A stretch of DNA of 35,458 nucleotides from CBDFHV01 sp965247705 (GCA_965247705.1 CBDFHV010000022.1:1-35458), one strand, 5' to 3'; shown: positions 1 through 9,059, numbered from the stretch's first letter. The notes: generated from the sequence alone by a model not told the origin. A program made the numbers and translations.

Positions 1-941
1 TTGCAGCGCTCCATGACGTAGGGGCAGCGGGTGTGGAAGTGGCAGCCCTTTGGCGGATGGATCGGGCTCGGCACGTCGCCGGCGAGGATGATCTGCTTGT
101 CCCGCGTATTTTCCGGATCGGGGACCGGGACCGCCGAAAGCAGGGCCTCGGCATAGGGGTGGAGCGGGTTGGTAAAGAGCGTACGCTTGTCGGTCAACTC
201 GACGATGCGCCCGAGGTACATGACACCGATGCGATGGCTGATGTGCTCGACCACCGCCAGGTCGTGGGCGATGAAGAGGTAGGAGAGTCCGTATTCATCC
301 TGCAGGTCCACCAGCAGGTTGATGACTTGAGCCTGGATCGAAACGTCGAGGGCCGACACCGGTTCGTCGCAGATAATCAGGCTCGGACTCAGCGCCAGGG
401 CGCGCGCGATTCCAATACGCTGGCGCTGACCGCCGGAGAACTGGTGCGGAAAATCGACGTTCTGGTCCGGGCGCAGGCCCACCCGCTGGAGAAGCGCGGA
501 CACCCGATCCTTCAACTCCCGACCCGCCGCGACGTCGTGAATGATGAGCGGCTCACCGACGATGTCGGCGGCGGTCATGCGCGGGTTGAGCGAGGAATAG
601 GGATCCTGATAGATGATCTGCATTTCCCGGCGCAGTTCCCGCATCTCGTTCCTGTCGAGATGGGTGATGTCGCGGCCGCGAAACTCGACCTTGCCCGCCG
701 TCGGCTCGATAAGCTTGAGCACGGTCTTGCCAACGGTGGTTTTTCCGCAGCCGCTTTCGCCAACCAGGCCCAGGGTCTCGCCGGCCCCGATGGTGAACGA
801 CACGCCGTCGACGGCGTAGACTTTGTCGACCACGCGGGAAAATATGCCTTTGCGGACGGGAAAGTGCGTCTTCAGGTCGGCGATCTCGAGCACCGGGGCG
901 TCGTCTTGCGTCGCCGCGCCCGTGGTCGATGGCTGACTCAT
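1..941 (-). CDS. Oligopeptide/dipeptide ABC importer ATPase, DppF/OppF type (partial, runs off left edge)
   Basis: This gene encodes the second cytoplasmic ATPase of a peptide-type importer and powers the two permeases encoded at 9060-10902. About 313 codons lie in the window and the 3' end is missing. Visible motifs are a Walker A loop (GESGCGKT, residues 61-68), a Q-loop (YQDPYSSLNP), the ABC signature (FSGGQRQR), a Walker B (LIICDEPVSALD), the switch His (IAHDLAVV) and the C-terminal oligo_HPY region (HPYAEALLSAVP, then HFHTRCPYV). The ATG at 941 overlaps the TGA of the upstream ATPase gene in an ATGA, so the two are probably translationally coupled. DppF-type assignment follows from its order after a DppD-type gene and from the long N-terminus before the core domain. 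The substrate cannot be read from the sequence. Confidence 0.93.
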   Translation of the reverse strand, partial: MSQPSTTGAATQDDAPVLEIADLKTHFPVRKGIFSRVVDKVYAVDGVSFTIGAGETLGLVGESGCGKTTVGKTVLKLIEPTAGKVEFRGRDITHLDRNEMRELRREMQIIYQDPYSSLNPRMTAADIVGEPLIIHDVAAGRELKDRVSALLQRVGLRPDQNVDFPHQFSGGQRQRIGIARALALSPSLIICDEPVSALDVSIQAQVINLLVDLQDEYGLSYLFIAHDLAVVEHISHRIGVMYLGRIVELTDKRTLFTNPLHPYAEALLSAVPVPDPENTRDKQIILAGDVPSPIHPPKGCHFHTRCPYVMERC

Positions 942-1999
942 GTCGCGGCCTCGGCGAGGCGTTCGGCATGCCAGCAGGCCGCCCAGTGGCCGGGGCGCTT
1001 CTCCTCGAATGGCGGGAAAGCCTCTCCGCACTTGGCGTCCGCATGGGGGCAGCGCGGCGCGAACACGCAGCCCGGCGGCAGGCGGTAGAGGGACGGCACG
1101 GTGCCCTTGATCTCGTTCAGGCTGGTGCGCTCCGCGTCCGCGGCCGATGCGGCGCCAAGATGCGGAATGGAGGCGAGCAGGCCCTTGGTATAGGGGTGGC
1201 ACGGAGACGCGAAGAGCGCCTTGACCGGAGCCTCCTCGACCTTCTTGCCCGCATACATGACCACCACGCGCTCGGTATTCTCGGCGATGACACCCATGTC
1301 GTGGGTGATCAACATGATGGCGGTGCCGAGTTTGGCTTGCAGTTCGCGCATGATGGCCAGGATCTGGGCCTGGATGGTGACGTCGAGGGCGGTGGTCGGC
1401 TCATCGGCGATCAGGATTTGCGGTCGACACGCCAACGCCATGGCGATCATCACCCTCTGGCGCATGCCGCCCGACATTTGGTGCGGGTATTCCTTCACCC
1501 GCTGCTCCGGCTCTGGAATTCGGACGAGATTGAGCATCTCCACGGCTTCGTTCCAGGCGGCTTGGCGCGACAACCCGCGATGCAACAAAAGCGACTCGCT
1601 GATCTGATCGCCAACTGTCAGCACCGGATTGAGCGACGTCATCGGCTCCTGAAATATCATCGAGATCTTATTGCCGCGAATTTTCTGCATCTCGGAACTG
1701 TCGAGATCGAGCAGGTTCGTGCCCTGGAAACGAATCGCCCCGCCGACGATGCGGCCGGGTGGATCGGCGATAAGCCGCAGGACCGACAGGGCCGTCACGC
1801 TCTTGCCGCAGCCCGACTCGCCCACCACGCCCAGCGTCTCGCCGTGGCCGACCGAAAATGACACGCCATCGACCGCCCGCACGGTGCCGTCACGGGTGTA
1901 GAACTGGGTGTGCAGGTCCTCAATCTCGAGCATCGCATGCCCGCCGGCGCCCCCGCTGGGTGCCGGCGCGGGCCGTTCCGCTGTGTCAACCTCACTCAT
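938..1999 (-). CDS. Oligopeptide/dipeptide ABC importer ATPase, DppD/OppD type
   Basis: This is the first of the two nucleotide-binding subunits of the peptide-type importer (353 residues, normal family length). It shows Walker A GESGCGKS (residues 60-67), Q-loop near 117, signature MSGGMRQR (about 175-182), Walker B ILIADEPTTALD (about 195-206), switch His in LITHDMGV and the C-terminal oligo_HPY zone with clustered cysteines (GCVFAPRCPHADAKC). It overlaps the next ATPase gene by 4 bp (ATGA). Upstream, 117 bp separate it from a divergent plus-strand hydrolase gene, so this ATPase pair probably has its own promoter rather than reading through from the permeases 7 kb away. The separation of ATPases from permeases is unusual for a Dpp operon, though all carry the same orientation. 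Confidence 0.95.
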   Translation of the reverse strand: MSEVDTAERPAPAPSGGAGGHAMLEIEDLHTQFYTRDGTVRAVDGVSFSVGHGETLGVVGESGCGKSVTALSVLRLIADPPGRIVGGAIRFQGTNLLDLDSSEMQKIRGNKISMIFQEPMTSLNPVLTVGDQISESLLLHRGLSRQAAWNEAVEMLNLVRIPEPEQRVKEYPHQMSGGMRQRVMIAMALACRPQILIADEPTTALDVTIQAQILAIMRELQAKLGTAIMLITHDMGVIAENTERVVVMYAGKKVEEAPVKALFASPCHPYTKGLLASIPHLGAASAADAERTSLNEIKGTVPSLYRLPPGCVFAPRCPHADAKCGEAFPPFEEKRPGHWAACWHAERLAEAAT

Positions 2000-2116
2000 C
2001 GCGGAACCCCGTGGTCAAGCCTTCTTGTCGCACCGGAAACGACCCATCGACGGCCGCCGAACATAAGCGTGAATTCGTCTCGGACATGGCGCAAATCCTA
2101 TTATATTCTGGGGCTC

Positions 2117-3565
2117 ATGGCCAATCGCGAATCCGAATTCTGGGTGACGATGAACGACAGCGTCAGGCTGGATGCGTCCGTTTGCGCACCGGTTGGCGAG
2201 GCGCCGGAGGGCGGATGGCCGGGCCTCTTGTTTGTCCACGGTCACGGCGAGGACCGCAGCAAGGCGGACTGGCTCGAGGACGCCAGACGGTACGCCGATA
2301 AGGGCTATCTCTGCGTTTCCTATTCCGTTCGCGGACAGGGGGGGTCGGAAGGGCTTTGCCTTCACTTGAGCGCCCGGGAAATGTTCGACCTCCAGGACAT
2401 GATCGACTGGTTGCTGGCCGAGCAGCCGGTTAACCCCGAGCGCCTCGGCGTGCTGGGAAGCTCCCAGGGCGGCTGGCATTCGTGGATGGCCGCCGCCCAC
2501 CACCCGAACGTCGCCACCGTGGTTCCCCAGAACATATCCACCGACATGGCGGACTTCGCGGTCCGGGATGGATGCCTGTCCACATGGTTCCTGACCCGGA
2601 CCATGCGCCGGCGGATCATGACCGCCGGGCTGCAGGATCTTTGCCGGCAATGGGCCCTGGAGGGCAGCTGGGACCTGATCCGCGAAGTGTTCTGCGTGAT
2701 GTCGCCGGAAAACTTCGCCGGTCGCATTCGATGCCCGGTGCTGGCGATCCATGGTTGGGACGACAGGGGCATGCCGGCGAACGGCGTGATCAAGACCTTC
2801 AACGGGTTGACAGTCCCGAAGCGGCTCTACCTGGGCGCCGGCGGTCACGAGGCCGCCGATACGGAGGACGCCGATCGCATTCGCCGGGACCTCATCGAAC
2901 GCTGGCTCGATCATTGGCTCAAGGACGAACCGAATGGGGTGATGGACGAGCCGGCGGTGCTCTGCGCGCGAAAGCCCGGCGGCGAGCACACCGCGCTGGA
3001 GAGTTTCCCCGCGCCCGACGCGGTCGAGCGGACGCTGTACCTGCGGCCCGACCTGACCCTAAAGCCCGAACCGCCGGAAGGACCGGCTCTTCATTCCAAC
3101 GTGGCGAACGTGCCCCTCGACCCCGACTACACGTTGAAGTCGGCGATTTTCGACGACCTCGCCGGGGTGGCGGAGGGTCTACGCCGGGAGGAGACCGCGT
3201 TCGACGGCGATCCCCTGGACGATGCGATCGAGATCGCGGGAATGCCCCGGTTCACCTTCCACCTTCTTGGCAACCGGCCGTTCCTGCAAGTGCATGCGGA
3301 GCTCTACGACGTGTCGGCCGATGGTCGTGCGACCAGGATCTCACGGGGACACTTCGGGACGCGAACGACCGAGCCCGGCCGGCACCTGACGGTCGAGATC
3401 GAGGGGCGAGCGGTCTTGTACCGTGTCGAGGCGGGCCATCGCCTGCGCGTTGTCGTGAGCAACTACGACGCCGACTCCGTGTTTCCCTATTTCGACCCCT
3501 TCTGTGCCCGGCTGTACCACGACAACAGCCGCCCTTCCTCCATGGCACTGCCTGTCTTGGGCTAA
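2117..3565 (+). CDS. CocE/PepX-type alpha/beta hydrolase (482 aa)
   Basis: This is a serine hydrolase of the X-Pro dipeptidyl-peptidase/CocE group, expected to cleave an ester or amide bond; the substrate is unknown. The start at 2117 (MANRESEFWV) was chosen because the longer frame upstream is antisense to the ATPase gene. The alpha/beta hydrolase core carries an oxyanion stretch (LLFVHGHGED, about 38-47) and a nucleophile elbow GSSQG with Ser116. The acid is Asp215 or Asp216 in HGWDDRG, and the base is His244 in GAGGHEA. The last 150 residues look like the PepX_C jelly-roll domain (HRLRVVVSNYD near the end). It is divergent from the ATPase gene (117 bp) and converges on the next CocE gene with only 5 bp between stop codons. 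It is distinct from the two longer CocE paralogues downstream. Confidence 0.88.
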   Translation: MANRESEFWVTMNDSVRLDASVCAPVGEAPEGGWPGLLFVHGHGEDRSKADWLEDARRYADKGYLCVSYSVRGQGGSEGLCLHLSAREMFDLQDMIDWLLAEQPVNPERLGVLGSSQGGWHSWMAAAHHPNVATVVPQNISTDMADFAVRDGCLSTWFLTRTMRRRIMTAGLQDLCRQWALEGSWDLIREVFCVMSPENFAGRIRCPVLAIHGWDDRGMPANGVIKTFNGLTVPKRLYLGAGGHEAADTEDADRIRRDLIERWLDHWLKDEPNGVMDEPAVLCARKPGGEHTALESFPAPDAVERTLYLRPDLTLKPEPPEGPALHSNVANVPLDPDYTLKSAIFDDLAGVAEGLRREETAFDGDPLDDAIEIAGMPRFTFHLLGNRPFLQVHAELYDVSADGRATRISRGHFGTRTTEPGRHLTVEIEGRAVLYRVEAGHRLRVVVSNYDADSVFPYFDPFCARLYHDNSRPSSMALPVLG

Positions 3566-3570
3566 GGTTG

Positions 3571-5274
3571 TTACCGGGGTATGACCGGCAGGATCAGCCG
3601 CGACGGGCGTTTGGCGTCGTGGAACACGGTCTGATTGGCGGGCCGAAGCTCGGCGTCGGACCAGAAGTCCCGGCCGGTGTTGTGGTTGCGGTCGAAGTTG
3701 GGAAAATCGCTGCTCGAGACATCGAGGCGGATGCGGTGTCCCTTGCCGAACAGAACGCCGGTCGGGTTGAGCGGGACGGTAAGCTCGTATGCTTTGCCGG
3801 GCTTCAGTGGCGGCGCCCTGGTCCCGTAGCCGTCCCGGTAGTGGCAGCGCAACACGCCATAGGTGAGGTTGACCGCCATGCCGTCCGGATGGACGTCGAT
3901 CAGCTTGGTGGTGAAATCGGTGTCCGGTGCGTCGCTGGCCACCCATACGATCAGATTCACCGGTCCGGTCACCTGAACCGCTTGTTCCAGGGGCGGCGTC
4001 TGGTAGACCAGAATGTCCTGGCGCCCGGCCAACGGCGCCTGATCCCGCGGCGCGGTCTGGCTGTCGGGATTCATCAGGCTCATCACCGGGTCCCTGGGAT
4101 CGTAGCGATAGGCGTCGTGGGGCTCCTCGCCGGGGGCCGATTGGGACAGGACGCCGTCGCCAAAGACGGTGTTGGCACCGCCCCCGCTGTGGAGAAAGAA
4201 CTCTGTATAGCGGGTGCGGGCGAGCGGCCACTCGTTCTCGTGGTGCCAGGTATTCTCCCCCATGATGAACAGTTTTACGGGAGGCTCCTCGGCGAGCCCG
4301 TTGGCGATGCCCTTGAAGCTGTCGTCGTACCAGCGCCGCACCAGCTCGGCATAGTCGGCGTTTGCCTCCGGGCCAAAATCCATCGGCCCCTGGTGCTGTA
4401 CATAGTTCGCGTTGGCGTGGCCCCAGGGTCCGACGATCAGCCTGTGCTTCCCCTTGAGCTCGGGCGGACCATTGGCCTCCATGCCCTCATATTGATCGAT
4501 GGTGCCGATGATGCGGTCGTACCATCCGGTCACCGAGCAGGTGGGCACGTTGACCTTGTGATGAATGGTGTCGAAGCCCCAGGTCTCCACGTCCTGAACC
4601 CGCATGTAGTCCTTGGCCAATGGCGTCAGGGTGGAGAACGCCTCGTCCGGGATGTCGCCCAGGGGCAGGTACCAGATCCACTTGTAGCGCTCGACCTCGT
4701 ACCATTCCTGGTCGGCCGCGTCGCGGCTGGGGGGACCGAATTTCGCCCCCGAGCGGCGGCGGGCGTCGGCGCCCTGCTGATACATCCAGTGAAACCGTCG
4801 CCCCAGATCGAATATGCCGAAGGTGTGATCCAGGATACGGGTGCCCATGCCGCTGCCGAAGATCCCCTTCAAATGGGGCGGCTGGGTTGGCGCCAGGGTC
4901 CAGATCGCCCACGAGGAATAGGAGTGACCCCACACCCCCACCTGGCCGTCGCTGTCGGCGAGGCCCGCCGCCCATTCCACCGTATCGAAACCGTCATGGG
5001 CGTCGTCGGTGGCCGACTGACCCAGCCGTGCCAGCTTGAACTCGCCGTCCGAGGCGTAGCGGCCGCGAATGTCCTGAATTGCGCATTGATAGCCATGGGC
5101 GGCCAGATAACGCCCGGTGCGCGACAGCGCGTCCATGCGCTTGTCGTAAGGGGTGCGGCATACCAGGACGGGATAGGGTCCGCCCCCGGCCGGGCGGTAG
5201 AGATCGGCGCGCAAGACGGTGCCGTCGCGCATCGTCGCTTCGACGTTCTCGTGGACGGCGATAGTGTCGCTCAT
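3571..5274 (-). CDS. CocE/NonD family hydrolase, copy 1 (567 aa)
   Basis: This is a serine hydrolase of the CocE/NonD family, which cleaves acyl ester or amide bonds. The start at 5274 (MSDTIAVHEN) matches the N-terminus of the paralogue at 6177-7883 and has GGAG 11 nt upstream. The open frame extends further, but only into the promoter region. The predicted triad is Ser118 in GHSYS, Asp253 in GWYD and His286 in GPWGH. The usual final Gly of the nucleophile elbow is Ser here, and this is shared with the paralogue. A C-terminal jelly-roll domain follows (KGHRIRLDVSSSDFPNFDRN). No signal peptide is visible, so it is probably cytoplasmic. It is divergent from the ComA-like gene (91 bp) and tail-to-tail with the smaller hydrolase. 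It is about four-fifths identical by eye to copy 2, and most similar in the C-terminal third. Confidence 0.93.
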   Translation of the reverse strand: MSDTIAVHENVEATMRDGTVLRADLYRPAGGGPYPVLVCRTPYDKRMDALSRTGRYLAAHGYQCAIQDIRGRYASDGEFKLARLGQSATDDAHDGFDTVEWAAGLADSDGQVGVWGHSYSSWAIWTLAPTQPPHLKGIFGSGMGTRILDHTFGIFDLGRRFHWMYQQGADARRRSGAKFGPPSRDAADQEWYEVERYKWIWYLPLGDIPDEAFSTLTPLAKDYMRVQDVETWGFDTIHHKVNVPTCSVTGWYDRIIGTIDQYEGMEANGPPELKGKHRLIVGPWGHANANYVQHQGPMDFGPEANADYAELVRRWYDDSFKGIANGLAEEPPVKLFIMGENTWHHENEWPLARTRYTEFFLHSGGGANTVFGDGVLSQSAPGEEPHDAYRYDPRDPVMSLMNPDSQTAPRDQAPLAGRQDILVYQTPPLEQAVQVTGPVNLIVWVASDAPDTDFTTKLIDVHPDGMAVNLTYGVLRCHYRDGYGTRAPPLKPGKAYELTVPLNPTGVLFGKGHRIRLDVSSSDFPNFDRNHNTGRDFWSDAELRPANQTVFHDAKRPSRLILPVIPR

Positions 5275-5365
5275 TGCGTTTTCATCTCCGATGAAGGGTT
5301 CCCGCCCCAGACTATCGGGGCGTACAGTATCGTGCCAAACCGCCAGAATGACCGCGGAGTTTCGA

Positions 5366-6172
5366 ATGTCCAAGTTTCCCTTCGCCATGATCCCGCTTCC
5401 CGCCGAACGCAGCACGGCGAAGCCGCGCAAGCGAGGCCTGACGATGATGATGGATTGGGGTCTGCCGCTAGGTCACCTCGAGGACTGGTTGGGATTGATC
5501 GCGCCCTATGTGGACTTCGCCAAGTTCGTCGTCGGCACGTCTCGGCTCTACCAGGAAGACTACCTGCGCCAAAAACTCGATCTCTATCGTCAGTTCGACA
5601 TTCATCCGTTCATTGGCGGGCAGTTCCTGGAGTACGTGTACGGGCTCCAGGGATTTGCCGGCGTCAAGCCCTATTGCGAGGAAGCCTACAGGTTGGGGTT
5701 CCGGGCGATCGAGGTGTCCGACAACTGCGTTCCCCTTAACGACAACGAACGGGGGCGGCTGATCGGCACGGCAATCGATTGCGGGCTGGAAGTCCATGGG
5801 GAGGTCGGATCCAAGAGCGAAAACACCGACGCCGCTACCCTGATCCGGCAGGCCGAGGTGTGCTTGTCGGCCGGTGCCGATCTGGTGCTGGTCGAAGGCG
5901 CGGAGCTGATCGACGACGGCGTGCTCAGCGTGTCGCTTCTCGATGCGTTGAGATCGGGTCTGGACCTGTCGAAAGTGATGTTCGAATTGAGCGGTGTGTG
6001 GATTCCCGAGACAACCAATTCCGAGGTCTACGAACTCAAAAAGTTCCTGGTCACCGAGTTCGGGCCCGACGTCAACATCGCCAATGTCTTTCCGGAGCAG
6101 ATCTGGGAAACGGAAGCGCTGCGGGTCGGGCTGAGCGTCGTCGGCCCCCCCGTAGAGCCGCCCAACGCTTGA
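5366..6172 (+). CDS. ComA (phosphosulfolactate synthase) family TIM-barrel protein, copy 1 (268 aa)
   Basis: It belongs to the family of ComA, which in methanogens adds sulfite to phosphoenolpyruvate to make phosphosulfolactate for coenzyme M. Conserved family segments are present in order: KPRKRGLTMMMD (19-30), DFAKFVVGTSR (50-60), GGQFLEY (84-90), AIEVSDN (114-120) and GEVGSK (145-150). The start at 5366 has GGAG six nt upstream (5356-5359). An in-frame ATG at 5348 is an alternative. The gene sits between two CocE hydrolase genes on the opposite strand, and its stop is 4 bp from the stop of CocE copy 2. No other coenzyme M genes (comB to comE) are visible, so coenzyme M synthesis is unlikely. 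The reaction here is unknown; a related carbon-sulfur or aldol-like chemistry is only a guess. A second homologue lies at 17313-18113. Confidence 0.85.
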   Translation: MSKFPFAMIPLPAERSTAKPRKRGLTMMMDWGLPLGHLEDWLGLIAPYVDFAKFVVGTSRLYQEDYLRQKLDLYRQFDIHPFIGGQFLEYVYGLQGFAGVKPYCEEAYRLGFRAIEVSDNCVPLNDNERGRLIGTAIDCGLEVHGEVGSKSENTDAATLIRQAEVCLSAGADLVLVEGAELIDDGVLSVSLLDALRSGLDLSKVMFELSGVWIPETTNSEVYELKKFLVTEFGPDVNIANVFPEQIWETEALRVGLSVVGPPVEPPNA

Positions 6173-6176
6173 ACCC

Positions 6177-7883
6177 TTACCGGGGGATGACCGGCAGGAC
6201 CAGCCGCGACGGGCGGCCGGCATCGTGAAACACGGTCTGGCTGGCGGTTCTGAGTTCGGCGTCGGACCAGAAGTCCCGGCCGGTGTTGTGGTTGCGGTCG
6301 AAGTTGGGGAAATCGCTACTCGAGACGTCGAGGCGGATGCGGTGTCCCTTGCCGAACAGGACGCCGGTGGGATTGAGCGGGACGGTGAGTTCGTAGGCTT
6401 GGCCGGGCCGTAGCGGCGGCGCCTTGGTGGCGTAGCCGTCCCGGTCGTGGCAGCGCAACACGCCATAGGTGAGGTTCACCGCCATGCCGTCCGGATGGAC
6501 GTCGATCAGCTTGGCGGTGAAGTCGGTGTCCGGCGCGTCGCTGGCCGCCCACAAGATCAGTTTCACCGGTCCGGTCACTTGGATCGCCTGATCCAGGGGC
6601 GGCGTCTGGTAGACCAGCACGTCCCGGCGCCCGTCCAAGGGCGCCTGATTGCGCGGCGCAATCTGGCTGTCGGGGTTCATCAGGCTCATTACCGGATCGC
6701 GGGGATCGTAGCGATAGGAGTCGTGGGGCTCCTCGCCGGGGGCCGTCCGCGACAGGACGCCGTCGCCAAAGACGGTGTTGGCCCCGCCTCCGCTCCGCAA
6801 GAAGAACTCCCTATAGCGGGTGCGGGCCAGCGGCCACGCGTTCTCGTAGTGCCAGGCATTCTCCCCCATGATGAACAGCTTCACCGGAGGCTCCTCGGCC
6901 AGCTCGTTGGCGATGCCCTTGATGCCGTGGTCGAACCAGTGGCGCACCAATTCGGCATAGTCGGCGTTGGCGACGGGGCCGAAATCCATCGGCCCCTGGT
7001 GTTGTACGTAGTCCCCGTTGTTGTGACTCCAGGGCCCAACGATCAACCTGTGCTTCCCCTTGAGTTGGGGCGGGCCATGGGCCTCCATGCCCTCGTACTG
7101 GTCGATGGTGCTGATGAGGCGGTCGTACCATCCGGTCACCGAATAGGTGGGCACGTTGACCTTGCGGTGAACGGCGTCGAAACCCCAGGTCTCCTGGTCC
7201 TGCACCCGCATGTAATCCCTGACCAGGGGCGTCAGGGTGGAGAACGCCTCGTCCGGGATGTCGCCCAAGGGCAGGAACCAAATCCACTTGTAGCGTTCGA
7301 CCTCGTACCAGTCCTCATTGGCGGCGGCGCGGTTGGGGGGGCCATACTTGGCGCCCGAGCGACGACGGGCGTCGGCGCCCTGCTGATACATCCAGTGCAG
7401 GCGGCGACCGATGTCGAATACGCCCCGGGTCTGGTCGAGGATGCGCGCGCTCATGCCGCCAACGAACATGCCTTTCAGGTGCGGCGGTTGAAGGGGCGCC
7501 AGGGTCCAGCTTGTCCAGGCGGAATAGGAGTGGCCCCACAGGCCCACTTGACCGTCGCTGTCGGGAAGGCCCGCCGCCCATTCGACCGTGTCGTAACCGT
7601 CGTCGGCGTCGTGGGTGGTGACCTGGCCGAGCTGGGCCAGGTTGAATTCGCCGTCCGAGGCGTAGCGGCCGCGGATGTCCTGGATGATGCACTGATAGCC
7701 GTGGGCGGCCAGATGGCGCCCGACCCGGGCTACGGACTCGTCGCGCTTGTCGTAGGGGGTGCGGCAGACCAGCACGGGATAGGGCCCACTCCCGGCCGGA
7801 CGATAAAGGTCGGCACGCAGGATGGTGCCGTCCCGCATCTCTCCTTCAATGTTCTCGTGGACGCTTATCCGGTCGCTGGCCAC
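6177..7883 (-). CDS. CocE/NonD family hydrolase, copy 2 (568 aa)
   Basis: Paralogue of the hydrolase at 3571-5274, same length and fold. The predicted triad is Ser119 in GHSYS, Asp254 in GWYD and His287 in GPWSH, with the same loss of the elbow's last Gly. The start is a GTG (7883) with GGAA about ten nt upstream; its N-terminal sequence (MASDRISVHEN) aligns with copy 1. It lies 13 bp downstream of the metallophosphoesterase-like gene and so probably ends the binding protein-permease-phosphoesterase operon. The two copies are direct repeats of about 1.7 kb enclosing the ComA-like gene. Substitutions cluster in the active-site half (residues 40-300), as expected if the copies have diverged in substrate preference, while the C-terminal domain is nearly unchanged. 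Confidence 0.93.
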   Translation of the reverse strand: MASDRISVHENIEGEMRDGTILRADLYRPAGSGPYPVLVCRTPYDKRDESVARVGRHLAAHGYQCIIQDIRGRYASDGEFNLAQLGQVTTHDADDGYDTVEWAAGLPDSDGQVGLWGHSYSAWTSWTLAPLQPPHLKGMFVGGMSARILDQTRGVFDIGRRLHWMYQQGADARRRSGAKYGPPNRAAANEDWYEVERYKWIWFLPLGDIPDEAFSTLTPLVRDYMRVQDQETWGFDAVHRKVNVPTYSVTGWYDRLISTIDQYEGMEAHGPPQLKGKHRLIVGPWSHNNGDYVQHQGPMDFGPVANADYAELVRHWFDHGIKGIANELAEEPPVKLFIMGENAWHYENAWPLARTRYREFFLRSGGGANTVFGDGVLSRTAPGEEPHDSYRYDPRDPVMSLMNPDSQIAPRNQAPLDGRRDVLVYQTPPLDQAIQVTGPVKLILWAASDAPDTDFTAKLIDVHPDGMAVNLTYGVLRCHDRDGYATKAPPLRPGQAYELTVPLNPTGVLFGKGHRIRLDVSSSDFPNFDRNHNTGRDFWSDAELRTASQTVFHDAGRPSRLVLPVIPR

Positions 7884-7896
7884 GCAGCCGGTTCCA

Positions 7897-9000
7897 CTAG
7901 CCCTTCTCGAAGGGCCTTTGCAGTTTGAGAACCCGGTCCGCCTTTGGGTACCAGCCCGGCGGGGCGTGGAATTTGCTGAACATGTTTGGATGAGATTTGT
8001 CGTGCAGGTAGCAGCGGACCCGGGCTTCGTCGCTGCCGTCGACGAAGGTAAGGATCCGGCTCATGGGGCAGTTATGCTGCAGACCGTGGAACCTGGTCAG
8101 GGCCGAACAGTTGATGAAATGCGTGCCCCACTTGGTTTCGACGTGGGACTTGCCGCCCAACCGATCTTCGGGATGGGTGTGGGTATGCCCGCCAATCCAG
8201 AAGTCCGTCGCGCCAGGAGACTGTTCCAGGTATTTCTCGAACGCCTGGGCATCGGGCTGGCCATCCAGATAGTACAGGTAGGACGCGCCCCGATCCGCCT
8301 CGTGGTTCTTGTACCCGTGGTAGCCGGAGCGCAGACCGCCATCGCAATCCCGGTACATGCCCTCGAACTCGCCGGAGGCAACCGTCGTGTCCTTAAGGAC
8401 GTAATGGTGTACCGAGACGATCAGGGAATCCGGGTTGGACTCCACATGATCCTTCCACCAGTCGAACGTCTCGCCGCGCACGACGCCGGCCGGATTGCCG
8501 CCGAGTGTGTCGCGACCTTCCATGTCCGAGGTGTCGTTGACGTCGCTCATCATGAGAAACAACGCGTTGCCGACACGGAACGAGTAGCGCTCCCATGTGC
8601 CGTCCACCGGATATGGACGCTTGGCCGAGTCGACCTTGGAGAACTGGGTGCTTTGGCCCATGGGGTCGGCCCACTTGCGCCACCACCAATTGGGTTCTTC
8701 GTTCTTTCCGCTGCGGTCATGGTTGCCGCACACGTCATAGATCTGCTCTCGGCGGTGTTCGCTCATGGCCCCGAACTGGCGTACGAGTTCCTCGCCTTCG
8801 TCATCCTTGGGCAATCCCTGGGCGCCCGTATTGTCCCCGCAGTTGACGGCGATGTCCCAGGGGAACGGCGGATACTCCTCCCCGCCCCGGCCCTCGGACT
8901 GGCGGATGGCATCGGCGAGGCTTTCGCGCCCGTTGTACTTGTCGGTGCCGACGTGGGCGCAACTGATCGCCCAAACATTGAACTCGGAATTATTGGCCAT
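7897..9000 (-). CDS. Metallophosphoesterase-like protein with altered metal motif (367 aa)
   Basis: Calcineurin-like phosphoesterase fold. Recognisable motifs are GD (NCGDN, Gly55-Asp56), GNHD (residues 92-95), a histidine block SVHHYVL and GGHTHTH near the C-terminal side. The first motif, normally D-x-H, reads C-A-H (Cys14-Ala15-His16), so one metal-binding Asp is replaced by Cys. The codon is TGC. Either the metal site is altered or the protein is not a standard phosphoesterase. The start at 9000 is preferred because GGA lies six nt upstream; an in-frame ATG at 9015 adds five residues. It lies 59 bp after the permease gene and 13 bp before the CocE gene on the same strand, so it is probably co-transcribed. 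No signal peptide is seen. Confidence 0.82.
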   Translation of the reverse strand: MANNSEFNVWAISCAHVGTDKYNGRESLADAIRQSEGRGGEEYPPFPWDIAVNCGDNTGAQGLPKDDEGEELVRQFGAMSEHRREQIYDVCGNHDRSGKNEEPNWWWRKWADPMGQSTQFSKVDSAKRPYPVDGTWERYSFRVGNALFLMMSDVNDTSDMEGRDTLGGNPAGVVRGETFDWWKDHVESNPDSLIVSVHHYVLKDTTVASGEFEGMYRDCDGGLRSGYHGYKNHEADRGASYLYYLDGQPDAQAFEKYLEQSPGATDFWIGGHTHTHPEDRLGGKSHVETKWGTHFINCSALTRFHGLQHNCPMSRILTFVDGSDEARVRCYLHDKSHPNMFSKFHAPPGWYPKADRVLKLQRPFEKG

Positions 9001-9059
9001 GGTCTTTCCATTCATCGGTTAGGGTGACAAGTCGGTGCGCGGCCATTTAGGGAATGAGG

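Noticed and set aside
2482..5739. A 1085-codon plus-strand open frame
   Set aside because: It overlaps the hydrolase at 2117-3565 in another frame and is antisense to the CocE gene. It contains no recognisable domain, so it is a long chance frame caused by high GC.
5366..6172. A true coenzyme M biosynthesis gene
   Set aside because: No comB, comC, comD or comE is visible, and the surroundings are catabolic hydrolases and importers. Only the family, not the pathway, is supported.
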